Below, piece after piece: positions 1-13,900 of a stretch of 64,000 nucleotides of DNA. The notes beneath the pieces were generated by a model, which saw only the letters and a list, made by a program, of their open reading frames with translations, was not told the DNA's origin and ran no database searches. Within the stretch, counting starts at the first letter, position 1, and every line of letters begins with the position of its first letter. A program made the translations under genes and the position numbers. The stretch is taken from contig OX465579.1 of the NCBI GenBank assembly GCA_950022655.1, forward strand, positions 46,107,950-46,171,949, written 5' to 3'. This DNA comes from Alentia gelatinosa (lineage: Eukaryota; Annelida; Polychaeta; Phyllodocida; Polynoidae).

Positions 1-344
1 GAACGATGAGGAAGTCTGGAAAAGACATGTAATGGCCGACCAGAAAACAAACAAACAATCGTTTTGCTAGAGCATCCTATAGATAGAGTGGAGTTCAATC
101 GATATGCATGCCTTTGATCTAAAATATTCCTTTTAAAGAGAATACTAAATGAGGCAGTTCGATGTCAAGCATACAGCTCTATCTTATGAGAGATACTTTA
201 TTCTAAATTTTAAAAAAAATAAAAAATTCTTGATTAAGGTCCGTAAGGACTGAAATGTTAGCCGATATAGGAATTAACGGTTTAGTCACTGAAACGGTCA
301 GTCGTCTACACAAAATTGCTCCGGGTGGTCTTCAATGCTTGTTG

Positions 345-579
345 TTTTCCGCTTCAATTTTTCATTTTTAGCATATGCAATTATTTTCCCTACTATTTAA
401 TGAAGAAAATGTCAATTGAGCCTCATTCATGCCGCTAAAAAAGTGGTTTGAACCTTCCCAGAGACCTGCATAGTGTTCTCCACATTTTTTCTGTGGATAA
501 TTCTTATAAATATCTGACATCTTGAATTGTCATGAAAAAATATTTCCATTGTTTCTTCTGACCGTAATTGACATCTCTG
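345..579 (+). mobile_element. hAT-like MITE copy a, abutting a splice acceptor
   Basis: This is a diverged copy of a ~250 bp element recognised by its shared internal string (ttgagcctcattca...gccgctaaaa...gtggtttgaacc) and its right end ttgacatctctg, which is close to the family terminus CTGACATCCCTG. It ends about nine bases before the first SZT2 exon of the window at 588, so its end supplies part of the pyrimidine tract. The left end is poorly preserved. The rest of 1-587 is intron. Confidence 0.55.
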
Positions 580-587
580 TTTTTCAG

Positions 588-1967
588 GCGACCTCAGATC
601 CTGTCTAAATGATGTCACAGGAAGCATTGACCTCGGTGACCTCCAGGTCACTATTGACATCATCTGCCTGACGTTGCCGTCAGAGCAGGAATTCTCTGAG
701 TATATGGACCGTCCGCCGTTTCAGCGCATGACGTCATACAGCTCACAGACGTCACACTTTAGTGCACAGATGACGTTTGAGAAGGACGACACCCTCAGCT
801 TTACCGGAAAGTAGGTTACTCAGAATTTGACTTGTTTCCCTCTGTGTTTATTTGTCACTAGTGATGAGCTAACCTTTTATTTTGTGTCTTAAACATTTGA
901 TGATATAGTAAAACAGTGATATTTTTCCCGATAACACATCCATATCGATTTTATTTCACTCAAAAACAATCGTTTTTTGAGGTCACCACAATAAAAAAAA
1001 AGGCGCTATATTCACTTGCTTGTTCACCGAGTTTTATTTAGAAATGTTACTATTGAACAGTCAAGAAGAGGTTGCCACAACTTCGTTGCTCGGTGAGTTA
1101 CATAAGAAAAAAAGACATAGATGTGATTATCATTATATGTAAACTCCGCGTCTTGTTTTCTCCTTTTTATAAACAAAGTTTATATTTTTATTGATTAAAG
1201 ATACGTGGCATAAACACTTCTAACCACAGCCGATGCTACCTTGAAAAAAAAACAAATTAAAAAAAAAAAAAAAACATAGTTTATGAAATGCTAGCATCAA
1301 AGAAAGGTCATAGCCGTTGTAAAGTGCAGAAGAGAGAGACAACACGTCGTTTAGTGGGATCTATAATGCCGCATTTTTACTTCAGGTTGACGAAAGAAGT
1401 TTATGATTCACTCAGATGTCTTTCACCAGAACAGATACTCGCTGTCAATGTGTGTAAAGAAGAGGTAAGCCCTTTTCATTCGTGTTGAGGTTTCCTCATA
1501 AACTCCCTCTCCGCTTTAAAAATAAGAAATAACGATTTTTTTTCTATGTTACTGCTGCATTGTGTCTGTTGTCTTGAACAAAGTTGATAACTGTGTTGCC
1601 CCAATCCTAATTAATTTTTTTGTTTTCACCTCGTCCCATATTGACCAATCCTAATTAAAAAGAGGATTGCATCCTAGGTGTTCGTAAATGAAACTCGATC
1701 TTTAGAAAAGTTCAGAGATGATTTATTTCACCTGAGTGCAGGCTTACTCTATAGATTTACTCCCGTTTCGTGACTACATAGGTGATGTGGCTGTTGAGAG
1801 ATGAAATCGCGTCAGCATTGCGTCAGACCGTACCCGTGACGTCAGAGACGCTGGAGATGGTGGCTAGTCACGTGAGCAGCTCACAGAATAAGCCATGCTG
1901 CATCACGAAGAGAGTACCTCTACAGTTTGTGTATGGACCCGACCAGAGTCTCACTCACTTCATACAG
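588..1967 (+). CDS. SZT2: SZT2 exons 1-3 of this window
   Basis: Three exons (588-810, 1386-1464, 1782-1967) read DLRSCLNDVTGSIDLGDLQV..., LTKEVYDSLRCLSPEQILAV... and VMWLLRDEIASALRQTVPVT.... The first needs two bases to complete its opening codon, so it is an internal exon with a phase-1 acceptor, and a further coding exon must lie left of the window. Donors are GTAGGT, GTAAGC and GTGAAT. The third exon ends in SLTHFIQ in phase 0. The introns 811-1385 and 1465-1781 are AT-rich, with homopolymer A runs near 1248-1275, and I see nothing else in them. The region corresponds to the middle of SZT2 and carries no recognisable catalytic motif. Confidence 0.75.
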
Positions 1968-4900
1968 GTGAATCAGATCCACTTGGGCACTTATTACTGT
2001 CTCCTTAAGAAATATTCATGCACAACTTCATTGTGATTCTAACCCCCTCTCCGCCCCCCCCCCCTAAAAAAATAAGTAGTATCGGCTTGCACATCTAAGC
2101 ATTTTAGCAACGTCCACCAAAAATCAAATTTCAATGACCTAACAAAACTGTTACTATACAATAAATTGAAGAATTGTTCTAACTTTAGACTTTAAAAAAC
2201 CAAGTGTTTGATCCTGTACTGTTAGAAAAAGTAAGTGGATGATCAAACTAGTATCTATTGCACGACATGCTTTGAATTTAACGATTAGACAAATACCAGG
2301 AATACCCAGCTTGCATAAAGAAAGATTCAAAATCAGGTCCACGTTTCCTGCACTGCTTGGTCATCCTATTTTCTCCTAACTACGGTTACAAGTGCCGCAT
2401 AACTTATTCGCACCAACTGTATTGGAAATAGGTACCCCACCAAATAAAAAGATTACACCTCACGACGTGTATTGTTGTTTTGAAGTTAAGGTCATTGGTT
2501 TTAGAGTCCCCTGTCTTTTGTAGCATGATTGTTTCAGTAACAACATGAATCACCAGAGCATAGATAGAATTACTAGTCAGACAATTACTTGTTAACTTAA
2601 GATTGTGTTGATACCTAGTAATGTACTAAACGATGATATCCTTTCCATGTGTCTTACTTTCACGACAGTCATTCGAGCGCATCGAGCTGCCTGGCTACCT
2701 GCTGCATAAAGAGAACAACTATTACTACTTACTCCTGGACCACGCCCGTGCCAACAACTTAGCTCACGCTAAGGCCGTGTCCTCCGCCCTGCACGATCTA
2801 TACGCCGACAGTAAGACCTTCAAAGAGGCCAACAAAGCCGGAGAGGTGGGCGGAGGAGGGCAGCGGCTCCAGCAGCAGGCCAGCGCCGCCTCTCAGGTCA
2901 GCTCAGGGTCTGCGGACGGGACAGGCGCCTCGGCACAGGCCGCTGAGGGGAAGGTCATCGTCGTAGGTACAAATGCTAGCACAAGCGCCTGCACTTCTAC
3001 CACCATCACCGGCAGCACAGCAAGGGATGAGGAGCGAGAAACTCCATCAACTACGACGGAAGCGTTGGTGGCTCCTGTTGATTGTACGATAACAGCTGGC
3101 ACTGCCCGTGAAGCGGGTACAGCGGCAGAGAAGGGGATGAAGCCGGAGGAGGCCATAGTGGTAGCTCCCGGTGGAGCTGATGCTCTGACTCAGGACGCTG
3201 TGGTACTTGGAGATACCAATGCAGTGCAGAGTGAACCCATTGATCAGGGACATGTACAGCACAAGCTGGAGCAACCTACATCGGAGTCCTTACAGAGTGC
3301 CTTGCCTACAGTAGAAGAAGGGGCCAGGGTGGGGGACGATATTAAGATATCTGTGATAAGGCCGAGTCCTGTGAAGGAATCCAAAGGGAATCTCAGTGAG
3401 AAGAACACAAGTGTGATTAAGGATTTAAGTCAGGGAAAGGAAGGCGTTGGGATGCTCAGCTCTCCTGACACGAGCTGGCCAAAGGTCAGCGGAGAGGTCC
3501 AACGCACACTGCAGTTTGTCGGTGTCGACAGCGAGCCCGACAGTCCGGCTGAGCCGACCCATACAGACTTACCTCCCTCGTGTGTACCAGAGAAGCCCCC
3601 TGCTAGGAGAACTGGGAGCGGAGTCAGCCTCGACAAACTGCGTGGAGCAAACCTTACCACAAACAACACCTCAGACCCACAGACCCCGAACCGGTCACGT
3701 CACCATTCCGGCCTACAGACCCCTTTGTCGGGGTCGGTTTTCGATGCGACCAGTCAGGGAAGCATCGAGGAGGAGGGTTATGACGCAGGCTCCAGTGACT
3801 CGGATGAAGAAGGGATTATGATGTCGTTCAGTGAGTCCATGTTGCGCTACCGGCAGCTGCCCGACTTTTGGTTGATCATGGAAATAAAGCCGGACGGTGT
3901 CGACGTCTATTTCCACACCAGGTCAGTCCCAGTTACAAGATTATTTCGCAATAGGTCTATGTTATCGTTCACTTGTACTTCAGAAATTTCCTAAAGATAT
4001 GAAGATAATTTCAAAAGAAAATGTGTCATATCCTCATTTAATAAATTTTATTAGACGAAAAGAGAGTTCACATCGATGCCGTTGTGATCTTCCACTCAGA
4101 TCCGTCACAAACTTACACAGACAAAGTTACTCACAGACAGTACAGTAGCACAAAGACAGTTATACAATTCTAGCCGCTTCATGGCTGCGAGTACAAGCAT
4201 TTAGTTATAACAAGGTATTTTTGCAAGCAATCAGAAATTGGTTTGCTACTATATTATAGTAAAACAGTAAATATCAATACTCCAACCATAAATGAAATGA
4301 GAAGACAGACATGGACACTTTACAAATAAAATAAAATAGGTTTTACACAAAAACAGTGAACGACTGATAAGGTAGGGGAGAGGAAGCACCTGAAACTAAG
4401 CAGTTGGTATTGGTATGAGTAAGGGAGCATGTAAGGCGACACCCAGGGTGGTGTGGCTATCTTAAAGTGACAGGGAAGTTTCGATTTTCACAGACGACAT
4501 ACTTCAATTTTGACTTAAAGACACCGCGCTCTTGGATCGACTGTATCTCTTTGTCAAGAGCGTCCCAAAGTTGTACACCGTAGTAAAGTGGAGTGCGCCT
4601 ATATAGATCCTTTATAGGACGTTTGACTTTAATCTTTATCTTACTCATGCTTCTGGTAACTCGTGCTGACTCAACTATCAGGTTATCAGGTTATGACTAG
4701 CCTATTGTAGTACACTGCTTGTAGAGTTACTAGGCGACCTGACCACATTTCTGCTTTTTATAGCTCACTAGATACAGATATGAATATCATTTCTGTTTTG
4801 GAAAGAAGCTTTTATGGTGGTACAATGCCTTACAGTTTTAATCTGTCCCTCCCTCCCTCCCTCCCTCCCTCCCTCCCTCCCTCCCTCCCTCCCTCCCTCC

Positions 4901-7900
4901 CTCCCTCCCTCCCTCCCTCCCTCCCTCCCTCCCTCCCTCCCTCCCTCCCTCCCTCCCTCCCTCCCTCCCTCCCTCCCTCCCTCCCTCCCTCCCTCCCTCC
5001 CTCCCTCCCTCCCTAAATAATTATTAACAAGCGATTTGAGTTTTAAATGTGTCCACCCACGCTTTCTATTTGAAAATGCATACTTAGCTCTTGTTTCTTG
5101 TTTCTTGCATGTAACCTACCCCCTGACACATAGGTTTTCCAGTAATAACTAACAACCCATTTCCCCCCTTTCTTTATTGAAACTGAGGATTATGATAGAT
5201 ATACGTATCTTGTTAGCGTCATAACATAACTCGGGACAGGTAAGTCGGTAAATCGTTAAAAGTCCATGTGTATTGGCATGTCTGTACGTAAATCCATGTC
5301 TATTGTACAGTAGACTTTCAATGTTATGTTTACAGAGACACGGGAGAGAAACCTACGTCGTGGATTGACCAGCAACAACTGTTTGAACACGTCATCAACA
5401 CCATCACCAAGAAGTGCAGAATAGTTAACCAGGTGAATACATAATATATAAAGACTCATTTATATAGTTTTATGTCCGTGAATAGATGTAATTTCCGTCA
5501 TGTTACATGGTTCATAAAATCTGTCTTATGTGGGCCCCAGAATATAAAAAACCCAGAATGGTTTAAGTAAAAGCATAATGATATTTCTTTCGACTGTCTC
5601 TATCTCTTGTTAGTACACAAGTCATATTTTTGTTGTCTCTAGTAATTTGTATTCTTGTTTAACCTGTGGTTGTATTGTCTCTATCTTCAGTAAGTTATTA
5701 GCGGATGGGCAGTTGGTCTTATAGGTTATAGCAATAGTAGACCTGCTTGAAGAGTCACTAGGTGACCTGACCACATCTTTGCTTCTTATAGCTCACTAAG
5801 TACCGATTGAAATATAATGTCTGTTTCGGACAAACTTTTTTATGGCCACACAGTATCTTACAGTTTTAGTACCATTTAGTATTTTGACATAGATTTTTGA
5901 AATAAAGAGATTTCAGTTTTTGGGAGGGGGACTTTTTGAGTCACAGGCCCGTTTTTAAGAACTCCGTTATAATTATGGACATATTTGTACCTGTAAAACT
6001 TGTTAAATCACAGTATGATATGCCTCATTTGAAAGAGAATAAAAGAACAGTAGGTGCAAGGAAGTGGAATTTTCTAAGTAGATTCTATATCTACAGAGAT
6101 ATTCAAGTATTTGGTAAAAATGCACTCTTAGCTCTTGTTCAGGCATGACATGACCAAGTCGCTATGATCTTTCCTCTACAGTCGCTGCTGCTGCAGGACC
6201 TGTTCAAGACGCGTCAGTGTAACCAGCTGCTGGTGCCTGAGGCAGACGAAGATGTACAGTGGCCTGGTGACGAAAAGACGGCTAGTATCAGCGCACGGCA
6301 CAAGCCACATGGTTAGTCCTTCCAGGTGTCTTAATTTTATTACCTCCCTATTACAAACTCGCCATTGAAAAGCATAGGTGCTTGCAATTCCCAACCGGAG
6401 AATATCCAGGTCGAGATTCCGAAAAAAGATAGTCTTACCAACCATCATCTACTTTGGAATAAGTTTCTTGCAAAGTACATGTGTAATTTACCACTTAAAA
6501 TCAGTTACAGTAATTAAATCTTATTGACCATCACAAATCACTCATAAAACAAACTTAGAATAGGAAAATGGCGAACTATATATATATATATAGATTAACA
6601 CCAAATTACTGCCATCCTTGACAATGCTGTGCCCTCATGGCATAAACTGGAGCCAAATATGTCTTACAATAGGCTTCGTCTATTATCTTAGTCGTCGTAA
6701 TTGATGGCATAATATCCCCTATGTCGCTCGGATATTACTACACAAGAGATTACGACAACTCGTACACAAAACCAGATAGTATTGCATGTATAAAGGAGCA
6801 TACCTGACCTTTGTCCTGATAGTGTTATTTCATGTATAGGTCATAGAGTGATTGCTAGTTCCTCCACCATCCGCCAGGAAATCATAAAATAACGCCACTG
6901 TAGCCGGGGGACAACTACTATTATCTGCTGTTATGAACTATAGATAATCAAGAGACGAGGCTAAACCCATCTATGGCAAGCCAAAAATTAAATAGCGAGT
7001 TTCAATCTTCGCATATTATTTATGCTAAAAATAAAGTAGGTATATCTAATGAAGACTCCATTTGAAAGCGATTCCATATCGAATTGCCACATAGAATTAA
7101 AATCTGAATTATGATCTCAATTAAACAGAGATCTATTCCAGTCTCCAATATGATGATGCATTTTATGCAGGATCTGTATATTTGTATGTTCTAATCATGG
7201 AAAGTTGATCGAGTCTGATTAACGTTTGTTAGTGTCCTTAGGGGACTCGGAGGATTCAGACAGCGAGGCGGCACACGGAGGGCGATACCTGGAGGCAGCC
7301 CTTCACGTACGTCCAGGTTACTTCGCATGTGACTGTGTCTGGAGGAAAGAGTTTGTGCTACACCCACGGCTCAAGAGTGAACCGCGGAGAATTGGGGCAT
7401 CGCGCGGTGAGTATCTAATCTTTTTCTTATAAATAAACATACATAGGCAGAGATGGCAGTTTTCCCATTTTTCCAAGGAAATCCTTGTTTACCTTTTCAG
7501 TTTATGAAATTATTTTTTCTTGTTTAAAGCAAAGAGAGAGTAAATTGGGCCTCATTCAGACCAATAAATAATAAAGCTGATTCATCCATGTTTCCACAAT
7601 AGAGCTTCTGTTTAGAGATGTCACTTGAGGTGCATGGTATATTTCGCCGTGTGTCTCCCACCGTCTTTAGTGAAAGTGGATCCCTCACTTTTTTTACAGG
7701 TGTTCAAGTTCTGAAGCTCGTGCTTGACACATTCGCTGTCGGGAACCGTAAAAACATGTTCGTCATCAAGGAAACCTTGTCTGGAGCTGTTTTCTATCTC
7801 AGGTAAGGAAGCTTCTTGAACTTCCCTACAACTTCAAGTCTTATTTAACATTTAAGTGGCATGTATGTCTATTATAGATGAGAACACCTGCGGGAAATAG

Positions 7901-10900
7901 CAACGCCAACTTGGGTATATGAATTAGATGTTTTCGAGAGTCATTGCCTATATCACCAAATCTGTATCGGCAAGACCTCGAAATTGATTTCATGATTAGT
8001 AGTAGTTACCAAACTAGGCCTCAATTGTATTTACTCGTTAGTTCCTGACCTCTCTTGCATTGTTGTATTGATCTCTTTTCCCATTGTATGCTCAGGTTGG
8101 AGCATATCCGCTCGCCTCGGCACAACAGTGGACAGTCTGCGGCCGGCGACAGTAGCCCGGGCACTCGGGTAGAGGAGGAGCTCCCACTATCTGGTGAGTC
8201 ACTCTGATTTAATTACATGTATAGATTTCGGAATTTTTAGCAAAAAAATAACAGAATGCGTAATTTCCTCATCAATTCTGAGGTCATGTTCTTTTCTCTA
8301 TATAATAAAATTTAACATTTTTTCAAACTGTTGTTCTTACAGTTCCTTAGAAAAATGAATTAGATCGACACAAAACCATTGTCTCTATTAAACATAAACA
8401 CCAAGGATATAACACAAAATTTTCTAGCCTGATCAACATGGAAGATAGTGTAATAGTTATAATCTGGGAATAAATGTCATCTGTCCTAATTGCGCACCTA
8501 TGTGACCCTTGCTATTTCACAGTTTCACGTAGTTCATCGATGCTGAGTCTGCCACATAAAGCAAAAATTCCCGAAGCAGATGAAGATGCTAAAGGAGTAA
8601 GTTTTCATTGAAACACTAAATAGAAATTAGTTTTGTGTAGAAGTGTTCCTGCCTCGTATTCTAAACTAAATAGAAATTAAAAAGGAATCTGAGTTCATAA
8701 AACATAAATAATATTGTGGTATTGATTAAAATAGATACGTTATTTTGATTCAGAGAAATATATCATACATCAAGGGAACCAACAGGCTCCAATTATGAAT
8801 TCCTAAGGAAACGCAAAGGTGGAGATGGATACTGAAAGAGAATACCAGAATGGAAGTTTCTCTACTAAAACAATAAAGTTAGATACTATTTGTGCCCACT
8901 AATCTTAATTGACTGTTTCTGCAAATGAGCTATAAGATAGTTTAGTGTTAACATTGGGCTCAACTGATATCGGAGAATGTTTCATTTTCGTTCATATTAT
9001 GCATTGTATTATAACAAAGTCCACTTCTATTTCTCCAGGCTCCAAGAGCATCAACTACTGAATTCCTCCAGCAGAGATCACTATTAGAGAGCACCAACGG
9101 AGAGGAGGACTCGCTGCAGAGCTCTCAAATGATGCGTTCAACTGAGACGTTGTCAGAAGGGTCTATCGTCCTGTCAGCTTACGGAATCGGCAACGTGGGT
9201 AAGTATTTTTTTTTAAAAACAGATAAAAAAAATAAACCACGGGAAAACAATTACATAGAAGTGGTGAGATGAGGTTGGGCAGAATCATGCGAATTATTGA
9301 GTCGTTGACGTGGTGGTTCACTGGTGTCAACGCGACTATCGCACCTCTGGTTGAATACTTGGGTAACTTCAGAAGAGTTAATCATAAATACAGTTTGGGG
9401 ACGTTGTGAACTCAGATCGTATCGTTCTTGATATGTTTACGTTTATTTGCTATTTTTGTTTTGAATTATGTGCATATACATCACAAGGCGTGATACGAGC
9501 CCCTCACAGGCATGTTCTGCTGTTCAAGCAGCCTTTTAAAGAGTAGTCATATTTACCTTGTAATAATGTCCTAATATTGATGTGCTGCAGTAAGGAAAGC
9601 ATCTGAAAGCTCTGTGTCCGAGTACTTTATCGTTTTTGATAGCTATATTGTATGGCCTGTTTTCTAGGACCGGACATAAGTCAAGAGCTAGTGACCATGT
9701 TACAGAATCGTCTCGACAATGACATGTTGCAACTACTGGTGGGCCTCTTTGCCAGAAATCCCATGTTCAAACTGATGCCAGAAGACGTTAAGGTAACCCA
9801 TGCCCAAACTTATCTCAAGTTATAGAGTAGTGGACTGTACGTTACAAGTATCATCAGATAGATGTACTCATTATCATTGTCAGGCTTGGAAGATGTGAAT
9901 AAAATTCATACAGTGAAGCCGCATGTTTCCGTGGAGGGTGCGGGGGTGTCTCAGACAGTCACGCAAGTACGCATGGCTGTAGTTTTCTCTATTATTACAT
10001 ACCTATGGCTGACCGTCTATGATATACTACCCACTCCTCGGGATGCAGTATAAATAATATTCGGGCGCAATGCGCCCGTAGTGAATATTCGGGCGTACTC
10101 GGCCTTTTGATGCCATAAATACGTCCCTCCGCCTGCGGCGTCGCGACGTATTTATGGCATCAAAAGACCTCGAACGGCCATCCCTTCGCACTCAGTAACC
10201 ACGTTTTCTCTTGTTCTTTTACATCTATGGGCGAACACTCTATATTAACATAACGCTGCTGGGGTGTAATAACTTGCATTTTCTTACCTAGGACTAGGTT
10301 GACGTTTTCTTAGCTACCTTGATATGTAGTTACCTATGTTGGCATGTGACCAAATGCTGTGATTTGATTGGACACTGTAATATATGGTTTGATACAGAAA
10401 AAATGCACAAGCCCACTCGGAAAACCTAAATCTGAAGTTCTGAATCTTAGTAGAATTTATGAGGAAAAAAACATAAAAGATTACTGGAATATTAATATCT
10501 TTCAAGTTTGAAATGGTTAATCACCAATTCAAATAAATTGATGGACTGGTTTGGTCATTTAGTGTCACTGATAGCCCTCTAGCAGGTTTATTTAAATTTT
10601 GGCAAAGCAGCACTGTCATCATGACGTCGCTCTAAAGTTGTCGCAAAGCAACATACATATCGATACTTGTAGCTGCTAGGAAACTAGGGTACGGTTTTTT
10701 ATCGATAATTGAAGATATAAGAATAGGGAAACCAAGTACTAGAGACAGAAAGTTAAAATTACTTGGTAAGGCTTCGAAAAATTACCAAGGCCTCGGGAAG
10801 TAATTTTTGCGAGCCCTACCTCATAACTTGTACTTTCTTTCACCGCATTGTAGTTTCCCTCTAATACTTATGCATACATCTCAACTCTTGTTGATTTTTC

Positions 10901-13900
10901 TGCATTAAGAAAGAAGGCTTTCTAAGTGTTTTTTGAAAAAATACAATTTCAAATTGCTGTTAGAGGGGATTAGCACTAAATTTTTCTGACCTCCACTTGG
11001 TTGTAGGTGTTGTTTACCAAAATAAAAATGAAAATATACGAGTCAATAGCTTTGATGACTGCTGAATATGATAGTGAAGTGACTTAGATCTTCCGGTGAA
11101 GAGAACATAATGTATTCAAGTGTCTAGCAAGTTCGTCACCCATTGGTTACTTTAATTTTATGTCAGTCTATCCCAAATTCTATTGGTCTACAGTCTCAGA
11201 ATATTTGTCCATAGGCAAGAACTCATACACTAAATCCAATAAAACGGATGTGGCGAAGGGGAGCAGAAAGGAAACAATATTTGTGTCAATTCATGATATT
11301 TTCTGTTTTGAGCACTCTAATAACGATATTATTATGCGCGCACATCTTCCAGTTTTTACAGCCAGTGAACAGCTCGCCCAAACAGGTCGTGCAGCTCACC
11401 ATTCCGCCAGCCGCCATGCTCCACCAGCACGCGCTGGGCCACTATCTCTACCAGAACCTGCTGCAGTTCCTGCACACACCCAAGTACGCCGATCCCGGGC
11501 CGGAGAGTGTGTTCAAGGACTACTCTCTGCCCGGCGGACCGCCTATACCGGACAACCAGGTGTTCTTGTGCAGCACGAGGCCGCAACACGCCGGGGGTAA
11601 AGGTGTGGTCATTCAACTGCTTACTATAAGACAACCACGTTGTTAACTAAGACTGCCTTCATACAGTAAACTGTATGAATGTACTTGTATAGGATAAGGC
11701 GCTGTGTGAATCTCCAGATTTGGAGGGGTGTTGTGCTGAATATTAACATATCAGAGATGGTAATATAAGATTCTTTTTTCTTGTATAAGTCAAAGATGAT
11801 ACTAATTGAGCCTCATTCACGCCGATAAAACTGTGGTTTGAGCTTCCTCACAGACACATAGCCCCACATCATGGCCGACACCCACGTTTTCTTCGTTTTC
11901 ATTTCACTCCGATGGAGCAAAATCCATTTGGAAAAACATTTCAGCTTTATTTCTGAGACCATGTGACATCCTTGACAAATGAAAATTGCTTTCTATTCTA
12001 TCGTTTCCCATCTAGATGTATGTTTTTTTTTAAGACAAAATACTGAGCTTTTGTATCGTTTTCAAAATTTAATATAAGTACTGTGTACATTGACTCTTTT
12101 AGATGATTCAGAATATTTTATACTTTTTTACATTTTCCACAGGGATCTCATGTATTCACTTGAACTTTGTGGACGGTAAAGGCAGCCCGGTGCAACTGAT
12201 GGCCTCTCCAAAGCCGTCCTCGAACGCCTACAAGGACAAACTAGACCCGTCCATGTTTGAGAGTATGATCAACACCCAAGTCTACGTGCCAAGTCCCGGC
12301 AGTAAGGGACCAGGTGAGCTCTAGATTGATTGGTTTACTAACGGGGCTTAGCGGTGTTATCGCTCCATCCTAATGATTGTTTGCACTTACATTATTGTAT
12401 ACTAGATGTTATGTACCAACAGTGGTTTTCTTTTCAATTATGTATCCTTGTTTCCATTTTCAATTTGTAAAATTAGTTTTCTTGTATAGTAAAAGATCAT
12501 ATAAATTGAGTCTCATTAACGCCAATAAAACCGTGGTTTGAACCACCCCACACACCCTCATCCCTATTTCATGACCAATATGAGTGTATTTCCCCTGTTT
12601 TCTCGTTCTCTCTAAGGCATTTTTCCCCTGACGCCAACTGACATCCCTGATTATATACTGATTGGCACATCAGCTTAAGCCTAGACATATTGTTTGTATT
12701 GAACTTGATATGACTGTGACTTTATAACAACTTGGTATCCGCAAATGCTCTGTGAGCTTACTCTGTAAGCAAATACGCGGTAAGTTATTCGTTCTGCTGG
12801 AGCCACCGGAAGATAGGACATACATAGTCCTAGGTGCCCACTCCAGGGTAAATGAAAACCTAAAAAAAAAAAAAAATACTAACACGAGTGTATTTATATG
12901 GCAGGCCCTGCGGCGTTGGTTCAGTTCTCCGTGTGGGAGCGTGGTGAGACGGACAGTCAGTTAGTAGAGCGTCTCACTCGTGCCATGAAGCATGCTGTAT
13001 GTGACATCGTCATGGAGTACCGCCTGCTGACAGCATCCCTCTGCGACGTGCCGCCGCACTACATCACCGGTATCGACTCGCCCATGCATTCAGCTCCACA
13101 GTCACCAGTCACTCACTTCATATCCCCAGGTAACTCGATGTCTGTGTCAGCCAGCGGTGGCTTTATACTGCTTTTCAAGGAATGGTATCTCCAGTCGATT
13201 TAGAATTGAATAAATCTAGGAGTTTATTTGCTGGAGTCGCACGGCTAATTTTAATAGCTAAGGACAGAATTCAGGTAAATTACGTTATATTCCTCGTTAA
13301 ATAAAGGAAAATTATGACATTTTGAATCTCTCAGACCTGTAAAGTACGTTATTCATTCAATAACAAATTGTGAACCTTTTTTATAGGTGATCAGCGGTCA
13401 TATTCAGGAACGCCAGGAGACGGTACTAAGAAGGTTACAGACGGGGGACGGACCCCGAAAGAGAAGAACACGTTCACCCTCCCGTCTCTGTTCCCGTTTA
13501 AGTCCAAGTCCGCCTCGAGAGAAACCCCTAAGGTTGGTCATTTTGACGTGGTTATGCACCTGTGCTGCCTCTCCTTTTAATTAAGTCGAGGCTGATGAAA
13601 TAAGGCATCATTGAGTTCTATCCCACATATCCCTTCATCAAATCTTATAATTGCCAGAAACATGATAAGTGTCTGATTACTTATGAACGATATATTTCTT
13701 CATAACTGATTTTAGCGAATTAACAATACCGGCCCTGCAAAATGTATTGCTAATTTCTGCTTGATAAACTTAATGCATACACCTACGCGTACCATTCATG
13801 GCCTTTTTTATATCTACAAAGTTTTACAAGCGAAAATCGTTCCTTGTTGTCTAACATTTATACAGACATGGTGACAGACGTAATTACAAAATACGTAATT

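Noticed and set aside
1..28. Possible exon end at the left edge (NDEEVWKRH before gtaatg)
   Set aside because: The next exon at 588 needs a preceding phase-1 donor. No reading frame open through this stretch gives phase 1 at that GT, and the donor is poor.
4780..5020. Open frames encoding Ser-Leu-Pro-Pro repeats
   Set aside because: They are translations of the CCCT microsatellite in an intron.
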